This document shows, one piece after another, positions 26,070 through 38,189 of a stretch of 64,000 nucleotides of DNA. Numbering within the stretch: the stretch's first letter is position 1; every line of letters begins with the position of its first letter. The notes beneath the pieces are model-generated. The model was not told the origin of the DNA. It was given only the letters and a program-made list of their open reading frames with translations, and did not search any database. The DNA lies in NCBI RefSeq assembly GCF_945859705.1, contig NC_079136.1:113666028-113730027 (forward strand), in the 5' to 3' direction. Source of the stretch: Episyrphus balteatus (lineage: Eukaryota > Arthropoda > Insecta > Diptera > Syrphidae). The translations under genes were made by a program, and so were the position numbers.

Positions 26070-27690
26070 AAAAAAAAGAGTGTGTGTACACATGTACACG
26101 CGACTGAAGTTATACTTCTCATTCAGTTTTATGTAAATGAATTTCATTTGATATTTTTAATTTCTATTATTAAGTAATTAATCCCCACTTATTTTTTTTA
26201 CATTTTTATCAAGTGAACAATAAATTAATTCTTTCATCCTCCTTGCGTCCATGTAGTTTTCAATTTATTCTGTGAAATTTACACATGTTGTGCGGTTCAG
26301 AACGTACGGTATACGCTTAACGACTTTTTTCAAAATTCCGAGAAAATCGGTTTTGAAAGTTGGGGTACATTTTTTTTCGAAAAATCCCCGAATCTTTAAA
26401 CGCTCCTGGAAGCTAAACCGCTTTAGAGCAATTTTTGGGACTGATGCCAAATGATAGCTTGTGTGTGGGCCTACGCTTTGCACATTATCAGATTTTTAAA
26501 AAATCGCCTTCCATGTTAAACCACCACATCATGCCTTTTTTTCAGAATCGCGCCTATTTTTTTTACTTTTAAGTTCTCCCGGTTTGAGAACGCGTGGACC
26601 TACAGGAATGGGAGTTGTACCCAAATGTAGGTTAGAGTTCCCGCTATCTTTTGGCATCAAAAATTTTATTCATTTTCTTCAAAATTCCACGATATAGGCG
26701 TTGGAAGTTGGGGGCGCGAAAAAACTTCTGGGAGCTGAACGCTTTGATCTAGAGACAGTGGAGTGGTGCCATATGAAAGCTTATATTCTCAGCTACCCGA
26801 TTGTGGTATAATCCGGTTTTTCGATTTTTTTCAAAATTCCGAGAAAATCGCGTTTGAAAGTTGGGGTAAAATCTTTTTTCGAAAAATCCCCGAATCTTTG
26901 AACGCTCCTGGAAGCTAAACCGCTTGAGAGCAATTTTTGGGAGTGATGCCAAATGATAGCTTGTGTCATGGGCCTACGCTTTGCACATTGACAGATTTTT
27001 AAAAAATCGCCTTCCATGTTAAACCGCCACATCATGCCTATTTTTTCAGAATCGTGCCTATTTTTTTTTACTTTTAAGTTCTCCCGGTTTGAGAACGCGT
27101 AGACCTACAGGAATGAGAGTTGTACCCAAATGTAGGTTAGAGTCCCCGCTACCTTTTGGCATCAAAAATTTTTTTTTTCATTTTTGTCAAAATTCCGAGA
27201 TATAGGCGTTGGAAGTTGGGGCGCTCACTTTCAGCTCAGCTCAAATGAGCTAAGCTATGGTACCTAGCTCAAATTTGAGCTGAGCTGAGAGCTGAGCTGA
27301 AATGTGAGCTTTTTGCAACCCTGGCAACTTGCCACATGGAAATTACCACATGCAACTTGCCACATGCAACTTGCCACATGTAACTTGCCACAAGCAAATT
27401 GCCACACGCAACTTGCCACACGCAACTTGCCACATGCAACTTGCTACACGCAACTTGCCACATACAACTTGCCACATGCAACTTGCCACATGAAACATGT
27501 AACTTGCAACGTGTTGTGTGTTTTATGTTTGCCGTACTGCGGCGTACTACATTTTTAAATACTAAAGTACTGCCTACTCTAAAGGTGAAACGACAGCCCT
27601 GCTACCCAGGGTGATCGCGTAATAATCCCTTTGACATTCTTGTCAAAAAGTAAATTTTCATACCCACCCTCCCATAAGAAGTATAACTTC
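26070..27690 (-). mobile_element. Composite AGCTC/minisatellite element, copy 1 (1.6 kb)
   Basis: Inverted relative to copies 2 and 3. It has GAGTGTGTGTACACATGTAC then GAAGTTATACTTCTCAT at the low-coordinate end, and CCCATAAGAAGTATAACTTC at the other. The body holds two tandem ~0.5-kb units (repeating GGCGTTGGAAGTTGGG near 26697 and 27204), an AGCTC-rich array (27228-27310) and a CAACTTGCCACATG minisatellite (27325-27495). It lacks the ~0.4-0.65-kb segment of copies 2 and 3 that contains the second AGCTC array. No transposase. Confidence 0.75.
27325..27495 (+). repeat. CAACTTGCCACATG minisatellite, copy 1
   Basis: About a dozen 14-15-bp units vary around CAACTTGCCACATG (ACACG, ACAAG and ATACA variants). 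The array gives open frames on both strands (ATCHMQLATCNLP-like) that are products of the repeat rather than genes. Confidence 0.85.
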
Positions 27691-27937
27691 AAAAATATTT
27701 TTTTTATTTTAAAAGTTGGCCCTTATGTGCAATACTATACACAAAATTTTTAATCAAAATCGTTAGAGCCGTTTTTGAAAAAAATTAATTTTTCTATTTC
27801 CGTTATATGACAAGTACCGTTTGTTTTGGTCCTAAAAAAAAAATTTCAATTTGTCCTCTAGGGAATCGCCGAAAAATGTTAACTACCAAGTTTGAACAAA
27901 ATCACTCCATTGGTTTAGGCTCTAGCTCGAGGTACAT

Positions 27938-27938
<1 letters not shown>

Positions 27939-27991
<53 letters not shown>

Positions 27992-28005
27992 GGACAGACA
28001 GACAG
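27939..28005 (+). repeat. (GACA)n microsatellite
   Basis: About 16 units of GACA, interrupted by one CAAACGGA variant. It lies in the segment of the CACGACTG family that in other copies carries GGACGCACAGACGCACGGA. Confidence 0.9.
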
Positions 28006-28233
28006 AATTGCCGGACCTATATCGCAAGTAAAAAATCATCACTCATTTTTTAAATTGATGAATGTACATAAAATTACTTACGAAACTCATGCCTACCAGT
28101 ATTTTTTAAAATAAAACCACGGAAAGATCTTCAAAACAGCTAAAGAGCACCTTAAAATAAGATGATAACCACCTTAAATCCCACTAATACTATTTTTGCT
28201 TAAAATAGGTGGAATCCGTTTAAATTCACTTAA

Positions 28234-28936
28234 GGGGGGAAATCCCTCTGGAATTTTTTATTTTTGCATTATTTTTTTTTTTGCGTAATAAATTTATTTA
28301 TCAACCGAAGAAACTATTTTCAGTGGTCTTAGCCTTAAATGAAGCCTCAAAAGTGCCTAGATAGTCCCGAAACCAATGCGCTCCGAACCTACCATAGTAC
28401 GAAAACGAAAACTTTAAACGCATTTTTTTCGAAACTAGTTTTTTTCCGCGCCGTGCAATGTAACTCAAAAACTAATGAAGCTATTGACTTGAAATTTGAA
28501 GAAAATTACTCCTTAACTTATTGGCCACAACATGAACCTAAAAGTTGAATAAAATTTGTACAGTAAATATTTTTTTTAACTACTTCTTTGTAAAAAAAAC
28601 ATGTTTTTTTTCGTTTTTTTGATTTCTAATTTTTATTTTTCATCTAAAAAAAATAAATTTAGGTTCATGCAATGCGTACTAATATCATCTAACGGAAAAA
28701 AATTTCTTTTTTGATTTACGATGATTTCCTGGACCTGTGCATTGCACGGCGTAAACTAAAGGCGTCAACTTTGAAAGGCTCCAGAGCCGCCATTTTGTTA
28801 TTTTTTCATTTCAAAAAAAAATTTTCAATACTTAATAATGTCAGTAATATCTTGTCTTTTTCCAAATTTCAATAAGTGCTTTCAGTTTTTCATAAAAAAA
28901 TATTGAAAAAGGTGTCGTCCAGAGGGATTTCCCCCC
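28234..28936. mobile_element. piggyBac-type MITE with TTAA target duplication (703 bp)
   Basis: A perfect 19-bp terminal inverted repeat, GGGGGGAAATCCCTCTGGA, is flanked by TTAA at 28230-28233 and 28937-28940. TTAA duplication is diagnostic of piggyBac-like transposition. The interior (a 69-codon frame at 28339-28548) encodes no recognisable transposase. Confidence 0.85.
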
Positions 28937-29075
28937 TTAACTTTAAGGTGAATTCATTTTAATGTGAATTTTCATCTTAAAAAATCGCCCAAAAATTTAA
29001 ATTTTAAAATTATAGTTAAACCCAGATTAAGCTTTATAGTTGCAGTATATCATACTTATTTCCAACAGTGAGATA

Positions 29076-29920
29076 GGGGAGAAGGGGGTACATTTGACAC
29101 ATAGTTTTTAAAGGTCTGTATTTTCGAAAACTGTTAATTTTTTCCAATGTTTTGTTTTGTATTTGATTTATTGACTATTCAAGATTATACTACCAGTAAA
29201 TTTTTTTGTTTTAAATGACCGGGGCACATTTGACTTTAAAAGGGGTACATTTGACAATGGTGGATTAAACCCCACATCGTGTGCATTATATTTTTAAAAC
29301 TATCAGCGAATCTTGCTTGTCTATTGTTTAATTAGAAAAAAAAATAAATTTTTGGTTTTAAACAATCTACTAAACAATATAACGAAAAAAAAAATCAAAA
29401 AATTTATTTTCTAAAAAGAAGAAGAAAAAACAAAAAACCATAAAATATTTCAAAAAATCTCTCCATTGAAATCTTAATCAAAATTAATCGATTTCGATTT
29501 ATTTTTAAATAATTTATTTAATATATAATTCCCCAAAATCAACGTAAAACTGTGCCCACATTGCAAAAGTCAAAGTGCCCCGAAGGAGCTACAGAACTGT
29601 TTTTCTTTTTTTTTAATAACTAATACTATTTTTTTACAAAGCTGGTTTTAATTTACTTAATTTTAAGCTTAGTGCTATCAAAATATTGATTCACCATTAA
29701 AAAAACTGTTTTATTAGGTTCAGAAATCGCTTACATACCGGTGGTCAAAAATTAGATCAGAAATACAGAAAACACGAAAACACGTGGTACATCGCGAAAA
29801 GTTAATGAAAGACTGCGAAATTTCGCAAAATTTCTTTAAATCAAACTAAGCTTCTTTCTTCATCATACCGAAAAACGCAAAGTCAAATGTGCCCGGTGTC
29901 AAATGTACCCCCGCTTACCC
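29076..29920. mobile_element. TA-flanked element with GGGTACATTTGACAC ends (845 bp)
   Basis: The left end GGGGAGAAGGGGGTACATTT and the inverse of the right end (GGGTAAGCGGGGGTACATTT) both continue into GACAC, with TA on each side. Subterminal GGCACATTTGAC and GTGCCCCG blocks repeat the theme. Non-coding. It shares its terminal style with the 43.3-kb element. Confidence 0.7.
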
Positions 29921-30169
29921 TAGGCTGATTGTAAAGCACTCGCCTAGTGACCCAACAGTTTTAGGTTCAATCTCCAGTGTCTGCCAGTTTTTTTCCTTAT
30001 TAAATTGTTTCCACATAATATTTCAGATGATTTAATTATTTTAAGTGGATTTCTTTTAAATTTGAGCTTAAAAGAATATACCCAAGTCATCTTGGCAAAA
30101 AACCATACAGAAATCGTATTTATTTAATGTAGAATCCGCTTGTTTTTAGGTGTTTTTTTTTTTTTTTTG

Positions 30170-32370
30170 TCGTGTGTGAAAATTAAAAAGTTATATAGAG
30201 ATCAATCATTCTAGTTAAGATCTATATATTTTAAATTCCACGGTTTGATACTTTCACTATAGTCACCAAACCATCAAGCAATAACTTTCACATCCATTTT
30301 TCACTGTTCCCGTCCGTTCAGTAACTTTTCTTACAAAAGAAAAGCCTGCAAATCATGCAAAATTACAATTCACAATAAAAATAAAAAAAATTCCCATTGA
30401 AGGCTCATAATAGACATGTCACATATCCTCTTATTCAAAATACACGCCAAGAAAAAAAAATGCTATAAAAGAAAACACAATCAATTTATCTCCTTCCCAA
30501 GACTCTCCATCTCCAGCCTATAGAAACAAGTCTAAACAGCCTCCCATATCTTATGTTATTATTGTCAACCTCGTTAAGAATTCTAATTGATTCACATTAC
30601 CATTTTCAAATTCTAATGATTCTCTGCATGCAAATTGCGTGAAATAAATACAAAAAAAAAGAATAAAAATAGAAAAAAAAAATGAATGCTCCTGAAAATG
30701 AAATATATTCACACAAGAAAAACAGGCCTCCCCCGCGACACAACCGACACCACCACCGCCAACAACGACAACAATAGGAAAAAGTTTTACAAACAAAAAA
30801 CACACACACAAAAAAAACACCCACTCCTCTAGCGTGCTGTTGGCTGTTCCACTGCCTTTTGCTCTTGAAAGTCCTAAAGTCCTGGGGGCAATCGGGGGAC
30901 GACGCGATGATAAACGATGATATATCATCGTAACAATGAACTTTTCCATTGGTACAAAACGAGACTTTTAAAAGCCTCCTCTTCACATCCTGAAATCTTC
31001 TTTGAATTCCATTAAATTTATGATTTCGGAGCGGGAGCGGGAGGGATGCAGTGTGTAAGTGTGGGAATGTGAGTGTTACACAAAAAAAAAAACACATATT
31101 CGCACATTCGAGACAAATAATAGGTTACGGTCATAAATTTCCATCTCCTTGTTCCCGAAGCAAAAAAAAAAAAAAACAGCAAAAACAAAACCAAAGACCA
31201 CCAAGCAAATAGAGGTCTTTTTAGTCCTTTCACCAGAGGCAACATATCCTTTATTTTTTTTTTTTTTCTTTTCAAAATACAGAAATTGCAACTATTTTGA
31301 AATCAATTGAAAAATTAAGGCTATTAGAACATGGAGAAAGTTTAAAACAAAGTTTCATCCTCAACATTTTCATGAAAAAAACTAACACTCATACACAGAA
31401 GAACCCTTATATACACTCGCACTCGCATAAAGACAAACAAACCAATCTCTTGACTTTTCAATGAAAAGAGGATTTCCTATTTGTTTCCTCGATGAAAAGT
31501 CTTTAAGTCCTCATGAATGAGCCCGATTGAATGAATGCAAGAGAGAATAAATTGCAGCACTAAAGATTCATTTTATGGTTTAAACTTTGCTGCTGTGCAC
31601 ATTCATGTGGATGATGCCACAGCAGCAGTAGACAAATAATATAGAGGAGGGTCTTCTCTCAAATAATAACAAAAACAACACCAAAATTGTGTCCTTATAC
31701 GCATTTTAAAGGATAAACAAACAATTGGGCTTTGAAAATGTATTTTCTGAGAATACTCGTTGTAGTCAGTATTGTATTAAAATACTATCAAAGTAGATGA
31801 TGGGGATGGACAGCGGGCGACGACGCGACGAAGGGAAGAAGCTTTGATTAGTCAATATTATGCCTTGTCGATATTTTACAATTATTTACTTTGGGCCTAT
31901 CCTAAAAAGTTATCATATACACGAACCATACAAACATTAAATTGTATGTGGGATTGTGCGGGTGTGTGTGAGAGAGTTTGCCGTTAGGACAATATTTTTA
32001 TTTGAATAGGAACCACATGTTGTGTTGTGGATGTTGTAGGATTCTGTTGTTTATCTTATTTTCTTGAAATATCAATGAAAGATATAAAAAGGATAAGAAG
32101 GATTCAAGAGTCTCGCAGTGAACAGTGGGAGATATTCCTGTTAATACCGAGAGAAAAGCAATTGCTTTTTTTTCTTACAAAAAGATCTACCTTAGGGCAG
32201 TCGATGATTATCTTTTCAAATGGGAACTTAGAAAAAGTTATTGCTATTTCAAAGAAGGAAAAGCACAACTGAAATCACTGGATTTAAAATTTTGCAGCCT
32301 CAGCCAAATATTGGAAGAAATTCTTCTTTGACTTTACCCTCGAAAACAACAAAGTTACACGGAGAAAAAA
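30170..32370. other. Gene-free stretch, less AT-rich around 30.5-31.6 kb
   Basis: Overlapping antisense frames of 132 and 163 codons (30551-31097) lie over CA-, CAA- and poly-A-rich sequence and encode low-complexity Phe/Cys/Gly-rich strings. I see no gene. Confidence 0.5.
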
Positions 32371-32690
32371 AAAACTGCTAAAAACAAGCGGATTCCACAT
32401 TAAATGAATCGAATTTCGGGATAGTTTTTTGCTAAGATGACTTCCGTCCTAAATTAAGCGGACAAATCTTCTTAATTTCTTGCATGCGCAAATTTAAAAG
32501 AAATCCACTTAATTTAAGCGGAAAATAATCTTATTTTTATGTGGAAATATTTTAATAATAGAAAAATGAGGTTCGCTTTAAAATTTAGAGAATTTAAGCG
32601 GATTCCAGTTATTTTAAGCGGAAATCCTTTTGTTTTAAGAGAGTGGGATTTAAGGTGAGCATAATCTTATTTTAAGTTGTCCTTTTTTTC
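32370..32690 (+). repeat. AAGCGGATTCCACATTAAAT-family repeat, uninterrupted copy
   Basis: Starts ACTGCTAAAAACAAGCGGAT and ends near TTTAAGTTGTCC. It contains several TTTAAGCGGA motifs. It aligns with both ends of the split copy at 28.1-30.2 kb, and a further fragment (AACAAGCGGATTTCTACATG) is near 24886. Confidence 0.55.
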
Positions 32691-33430
32691 TTCGTGCATT
32701 CATTGGGAAATATCGATCAAAATCCTATATCAAATATCAGAACTTCCGGATTTTGTGTTCTCCTCTTTTTTTTTTCAGAAATTTCTAATACATGCGCCAC
32801 TGTTCAAATTTGGTTGTGTAAAATAGGTAGCATTTGCTTTCGATCTTTTTTCCCAAAACTCAAACATACTACACACATTCCTATAAGAAGATAGAAGAAC
32901 CCAAAAAACACATACTCGTTCAACTTCAACTCTATCGTTTAAGTTTTTGAGGTTAGATTTGTGTTTAGTTTGAGGCTAAATTCTTACCTATTTTTGTGGC
33001 TTTTCGAACATGTACATAAGTATAGATAAGTTTTTTTTTTTTGCTATCGTTCCAAAAAGGATTTGGAATTTAAGCTTGAATCAAAAATAGTTTAATTTCA
33101 ATTGATTTTAAATGAGAGAAAACATTTTTGGGTTAAGAAAGACACACACGGTTTTTGTGTGGCACCTCAAGTTGATTTTTCGAAAAACTATAAAATTTTC
33201 GAATTTGAGATAAAGTTTTAGATTTTAAATGGAATTTAATGGAGAGGTTTGGTACTTTCATGGCGTTTTAAGAGTTGATTATTCAAACAAAAATATAGCT
33301 ATTTTTATATTTTATTTCCACAAGTGGAAAACTTAAACAAGTTAGGTACCTAAGTTTAAATAATAATGATTTAAGTCAAAAACTTTAAATATAAATTTTT
33401 TGAACATAAAGCATAGTACATACTTCTGGT

Positions 33431-35814
33431 CAGGCACGTAGCCAGGATTTCGTTTCGGGGGGGGGGGGGGGGGGGGGCTTGGTTCAAAATCTGGTGAACA
33501 ATTTTGATGTAAGATAAAAACTGCCTGTATACTACATGCTTAATGTAATACCTAAAAATCTTGAATATCCAATATTATTTTTTTCTCATAAAACCATCTA
33601 TGGTTATTGCTATCACGATTCTCAATTTCAAATTATTAAGTGTTTTTTAATGCAAAACTATTTTATTGAACTCAGATTGTCTCGGTTTTAGTTCCATGAG
33701 ATTCAGCATCGAAAATATCCTAAGATGATGCGCCATCCTAAGATTATTTTTTAAATGCCGCTGCGCTCTTTGCTTATTTTTATGCTTAATGTAGATACAT
33801 GATGGACACAGCCATTATGTGGATCTGTTGTTGATATTGTTGATTCGGATGTATAGGATTCAAAATTCTTGCAGAGCCTAGTGAGCTGATTCCAAAATAA
33901 AGTGCACTAATTTTCTTAAATAAGGATGATACTCAGAAAAAACGATACCATATGATTGAATTTTCTTCCACAATGCAATGCAGGGTTGGGGTCGAAATTC
34001 TGTATGTTCCAAAATTCTGTATTCAAAATACTGTATGCCAAAATACTTTATGTCAAAATTCTGTATGTGCAAAATGCTGTAGGAACAAAATTCTGAAAGT
34101 CAAAATTCTGTATAGCAAAATTCTGGTTGGTCAAAATACTGTATTTCAAAATTCTGTACATCAAAATTCTGTAAATCAAAATTCTGTAAAAATGCTGTAA
34201 AAAAATATAGTTTTTATAATATATTTTTTACAGCATTTTTACAGAATTTTGATATACAGTATTTTGCCGTACAGAATTTTACAAAACAGAATTTTGCATG
34301 TCAGTATTTTGTTCATACAGTATTTTGACGTACAGAATTTTGTATTTACAGTATAATGACGTACAGAATTATGGTATTACAGTATTTTGACCATACAGAA
34401 TTTTGTCGTACAGAATTTTGACAAGCAGAATTATGACCCGCTCCCTGCAATGCACTTAAAAACGAATACTTTAATTGCATATTTTGGCAAGATGGGTCCA
34501 CAAAAAACGTTCATAAACCAGACATTTTGGTAAAAGCTAAGGAAGAAGAATAAGAATCATAGTAGCAACTTTCGGGGAAGGTTTTATTTGAAAAAAATTT
34601 CTTATTTCTTATTTACGATTGATGCCTTTTCATTTTGAGCGGTTGGAGGTTTTTTTGGCATTCTTCTTTATAAACAACTTTTTGGTTTATATTTATATTT
34701 TTTTTTTTCTAAGTTTTGATAAACAATTTTCAAAAGTAAGCAATAAAATTGGTTCACATGAATAAAGGCTAAAACAATTTGATTGGCTGTAGCTGGAAGC
34801 TCGATGAATTATTTAAAATTAGAAACGGTTTAAAATAACACTAGTCGACTCGGTTATTCAAAATTGTTTAATGTTACCCACTTTCTCGGTTAAATTTTAC
34901 TAATATCTCAAATTTTAGGCAAGTTTCTTGATCAATATAAACAAGTTGATTAATTTTAAACAATTTAACTTAACCGAGGCGACTACGTTGATTTTAGCAA
35001 GTAGAACTACGTAGTTTTTAACCAAGACTACGTTATTTTTAACACATTTTTTTAACCCACCGAAAAACAATTTTGGTAGGTCCATTATTTGTCTGTGTGT
35101 GTCAAAAAGGATTTTAGAATACAAAATTTTACACCATTCAAGCCCACTTGAAATGGGTGCTGTTCAAATACCTTTCCAACTGGTACAGGCAGGTTTTTTT
35201 TTATATTCGGTTAAAATTTTTTGTTTCTCAATGAACATATCTTTTTGTTTTATTAATATTAATTTTAAAACTGCCTATATATACACCAAATTTATTGAAA
35301 ATTTATAATCACTTTATTTAGATATTTAATAATAGTCGGTAGGTATATAATTTCCAAAGAACCATTTTTTAGAGTATTCAAAGAAAAGTCTTAGTATTAT
35401 GGTTAAAGAAAATTTACAAAAACAAAAATTGGGATTTAAAAAAAAAATATTTTTTTTCACTAATTTTTCTTAAATAGGATACTACATACCTAGTACATAC
35501 ATATAGTAAACAAAATACATCAAAGACCATTTCAAGTCATTGCCGTGTTGTAATTCCATAGGTTCATTAATTTGGAATCAAATACGAACAAAATATTCTC
35601 TAAATTTCTAAAATAAAATAGTAAAAATAAATTCAGAGCAAATAAAGCTTTGTTCTGAAAAAATGATACCTACGAGTTTTGCCTGATTTTCTTATTTCTA
35701 TCTGCTTTGATTTTTTTTTTCTCTCCTAAAAGCCCACAGTATCGGCAACCAAAATCAATTTTAGTTTTCAAACAAATAGAGCCCCCCAAGCCCCCCCCCC
35801 TGGCTACGTGCCTG
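33431..35814. mobile_element. hAT-like non-autonomous element (2384 bp)
   Basis: Perfect 16-bp terminal inverted repeats, CAGGCACGTAGCCAGG / CCTGGCTACGTGCCTG, are flanked by an identical 8-bp duplication CTTCTGGT (33423-33430 and 35815-35822). CAG termini with 8-bp duplications are characteristic of hAT elements. Long G runs near 33458 and C runs near 35795 lie just inside the ends. No transposase frame is present. A second fold-back element is inserted inside. Confidence 0.85.
33981..34447. mobile_element. Fold-back element built of CAAAATTCTGTA units (467 bp)
   Basis: Termini CAGGGTTGGGGTC / GACCCGCTCCCTG are flanked by CAATG on each side (33976-33980 and 34448-34452), a 5-bp target duplication. 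The left half is a run of ~15-17-bp units (CAAAATTCTGTATGT variants). The right half carries the inverse (ACAGAATTTTG variants), so the element folds on itself with many alternative registers. The sense frame YVPKFCIQNTVCQNTLCQNS is a by-product. Confidence 0.8.
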
Positions 35815-35822
35815 CTTCTGGT

Positions 35823-36577
35823 GAAGTGAACATGAACACATCTCCACTTGTGAACATTTGACATTCATCATGAATACTCACAAAATCAACAAAATACAAA
35901 CATTTCTTTTTTTCTTCAATTTTCAAATTCATTTGTTGGAATAAATATAAAGAAGGCATAGAAACTCATGCTAAGATTCAAAATTTTAATTAATTTTTTT
36001 TATCTGTGTGAAAGCGATTTCCGTACATTTTGTTCGTGAACTAGTTCATCGCTCTCTCCACTTTATTCAATACTGGGGTTCACAGGAACATTCACGGGTG
36101 AACACAAAATACAAATTTGTATGGATTCACGACTTGCTTCACCTGTATGTACTATGCTTTAATGTGAATAAGAACAGGCTAAAAAAAAATGCATTGTTAG
36201 GTGTCTCTATGCTGTTGTTTCGCCTTTTTGTTGTAACCGAATTCGTTAAATTTTGTAAATTAATAACGAAGAAAAAATAATAAAAATATTAAAAATTATT
36301 AAAATTAATATACATAAATACAATTATTTTCTTTTCTTTATTTAAAGTTAAGTTTTAATTTATATAAATACTTCATTAAAAAAAAATATTGTTTGCCTAT
36401 ATAAATGTTATTTAGAGACAACATTAAGAATTTTCATTTAATTCTCTCTTTTGTTTTAAAAAAAAATGTTCAATTTGTATCAATTTTCAAAATATGCGTT
36501 TTTTTTGTTTTTTTTTTTTTAATTTACCGATATTTTATAGCTATGGGCGATAGGATTCAAAATTTGTCTGATTTATT
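35823..36577. other. Gene-free stretch between the hAT-like element and composite copy 2
   Basis: AT-rich. The frame at 36008-36280 (90 codons) has no recognisable domain. GCTATGGGCGATAG at 36540 resembles the target-site sequence next to the hAT-like element at 61.8 kb and may be a TE remnant. Confidence 0.45.
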
Positions 36578-38033
36578 GAAGTTATACTTCTTATGGGAGG
36601 GTGAGTATGAAAATTTACTTTTTGACAAGAATGTCAAAGGGATTATGACGCGATCACCCTGGGTAGCAGGGCTGTCGTTTCACCTTTAGAGTAGGCAGTA
36701 CTTTAGTATTTAAAAATGCAGTACGCCGTAGTACGGCAAACATAAAACACACAACACGTTGCAAGTTACATGTTTCATGTGGCAAGTTGCATGTGGCAAG
36801 TTGCGTGTAGCAAGTTGCATGTGGGAAGTTGCATGTGACAAGTTGCATGTGGTAATTTCCATGTGGCAAGTTGCCAGGGTTGCAAAAAGCTCACATTTCA
36901 GCTCAGCTCAAATTTGAGCTAGCTCACTTTTGAGATAGGTACCATAGCTCAGCTCATTTGAGCTGAGCTGAAAGTGAGCTGAGCTGAAAGTGAGCGCCCC
37001 CAACTTCCAACGCCTATATCTCGGAATTTGAAGAAAATGAAAAAAAAAATTTTTTGATGCCAAAAGGTAGCGGGGACTCTAACCTACATTTGGGTCCAAC
37101 TCCCATCCCTTTAGGTCCACGCGTTCTCAAACCGGGAGAATTTAAAAGTAAAAAAAAATAGGCACGATTCTGAAAAAATAGGCATGATGTGGCGGTTTAA
37201 CATGAAAGGCGATTTTTGAAAAATCTGACAATGTGCAAAGCGTAGGCCCATGACACAAGCTATCATTTGGCATCACTCCCAAAAATTGCTCTCAAGCGGT
37301 TTAGCTTCTAGGAGCCTTCAAAGATTCGGGGATTTTTCGAAAAAAAATTTTACCCCAACTTTCAAACGCGATTTTCTCGGAATTTTGAAAAAAATCGAAA
37401 AACCGGATTATACCACTATCGGGTAGCTGAGAATATAAGCTTTCATATGGCACCACTCCCCTGTCTCTAGATCAAAGCGTTCCAACGCCTATATCGCGGA
37501 ATTTTGAAGAAAATGAAAATAAAATGTTTGATGCCAAGAGATAGCGGGGACTCTAACCTACATTTGGGTACAACTCCCATCCCTGTAGTCCCACGCGTTC
37601 TCAAACCGGGAGAATTTAAAAGTAAAAAAAAAATAGGCACGATTCTGAAAAAATAGGCATGATGTGGCGGTTTAACATGAAAGGCGATTTTTGAAAAATC
37701 TGACAATGTGCAAAGCGTAGGCCCATGACACAAGCTATCATTTGGCATCACTCCCAAAAATTGCTCTCAAGCGGCCTAGCTTCCAGGAGCGTTCAAAGAT
37801 TCGGGGATTTTTCGAAAAAAAAAATTTGCCCCAACTTTCAAACGCGATTTTCTCGGAATTTTGAAAAAAGTCAAAAACCGGATTGTACCGGAATTTTTTT
37901 TTATGATAAAAAATTAAATATTTTACTAAAAAAATAGAAATATATTAACTATTAAAAAAACCAAGAGAAAAGATCACGAAAAATTATCTGTTTTATTTAT
38001 AAAAATATCCATGTGTTAAAATAATTCCATTAA

Positions 38034-38129
38034 TTTAAACTTTTATAAAACACCATAGCTTAAGATGTTTGGTTCTAGTTATAACTAGAACCAAACATCT
38101 TAAGCTATGGTGTTTTATAAAAGTTTAAA
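38034..38129. repeat. 96-bp perfect palindrome
   Basis: The sequence is its own reverse complement with no spacer, centred on CTAGTTATAACTAG at 38081/38082. Composite copy 3 contains only one arm (TAACTAGAACCAAACATCTT onward, near 48532), so copy 2 gained an arm or copy 3 lost one. Confidence 0.9.
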
Positions 38130-38189
38130 ATATCTTCATATTTCATTATACTTTCCAATTAAAAATCTATGTATCCTCTCACACATCAC

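Larger units (their letters stand above)
25467..28029 (+). repeat. CACGACTG-family repeat, interrupted by the composite element
   Basis: The left end AAATAAAATGCACGACTGGG..GTCGCACGTACTTGCTC matches the copy at 55465. The right part carries AATCGTTAGAGCCGTTTTTG, a GACA microsatellite and a terminus GGACCTATATCGCAAGTA comparable to GCCCTATAGGGCAAGTA in other copies. Composite element copy 1 (26070-27690) is inserted in it within an A-rich tract. Confidence 0.55.
28120..30165. repeat. Host repeat of the AAGCGGATTCCACATTAAAT family, split by two insertions
   Basis: The right end, read in reverse, gives AACAAGCGGATTCTACATTA and a GTTTTTTGCCAAGATGACTT block closely matching 32378-32450. The left part (AATAAGATGATAACCACCTTAAATCCC) matches the end of the 32.4-kb copy read in reverse. 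The TTAA-flanked MITE and the TA-flanked element have inserted between these ends. Exact limits are uncertain. Confidence 0.5.

Noticed and set aside
26277..26454. 60-72-codon frames in the tandem units (RFSFQERLKIRGFFEK-like), seen in all composite copies
   Set aside because: They are short, open on both strands, and vary by frameshift between copies, so they are not a conserved protein.
27325..27495. CRISPR-like array of CAACTTGCCACATG units
   Set aside because: Units are contiguous 14-15-bp degenerate repeats without spacers, in eukaryotic DNA. It is a minisatellite within a mobile element.
30551..31097. Antisense frames of 132 and 163 codons
   Set aside because: Complement of CA/CAA/poly-A repeats giving Phe/Cys/Gly-rich strings. 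Two overlapping frames are equally open.
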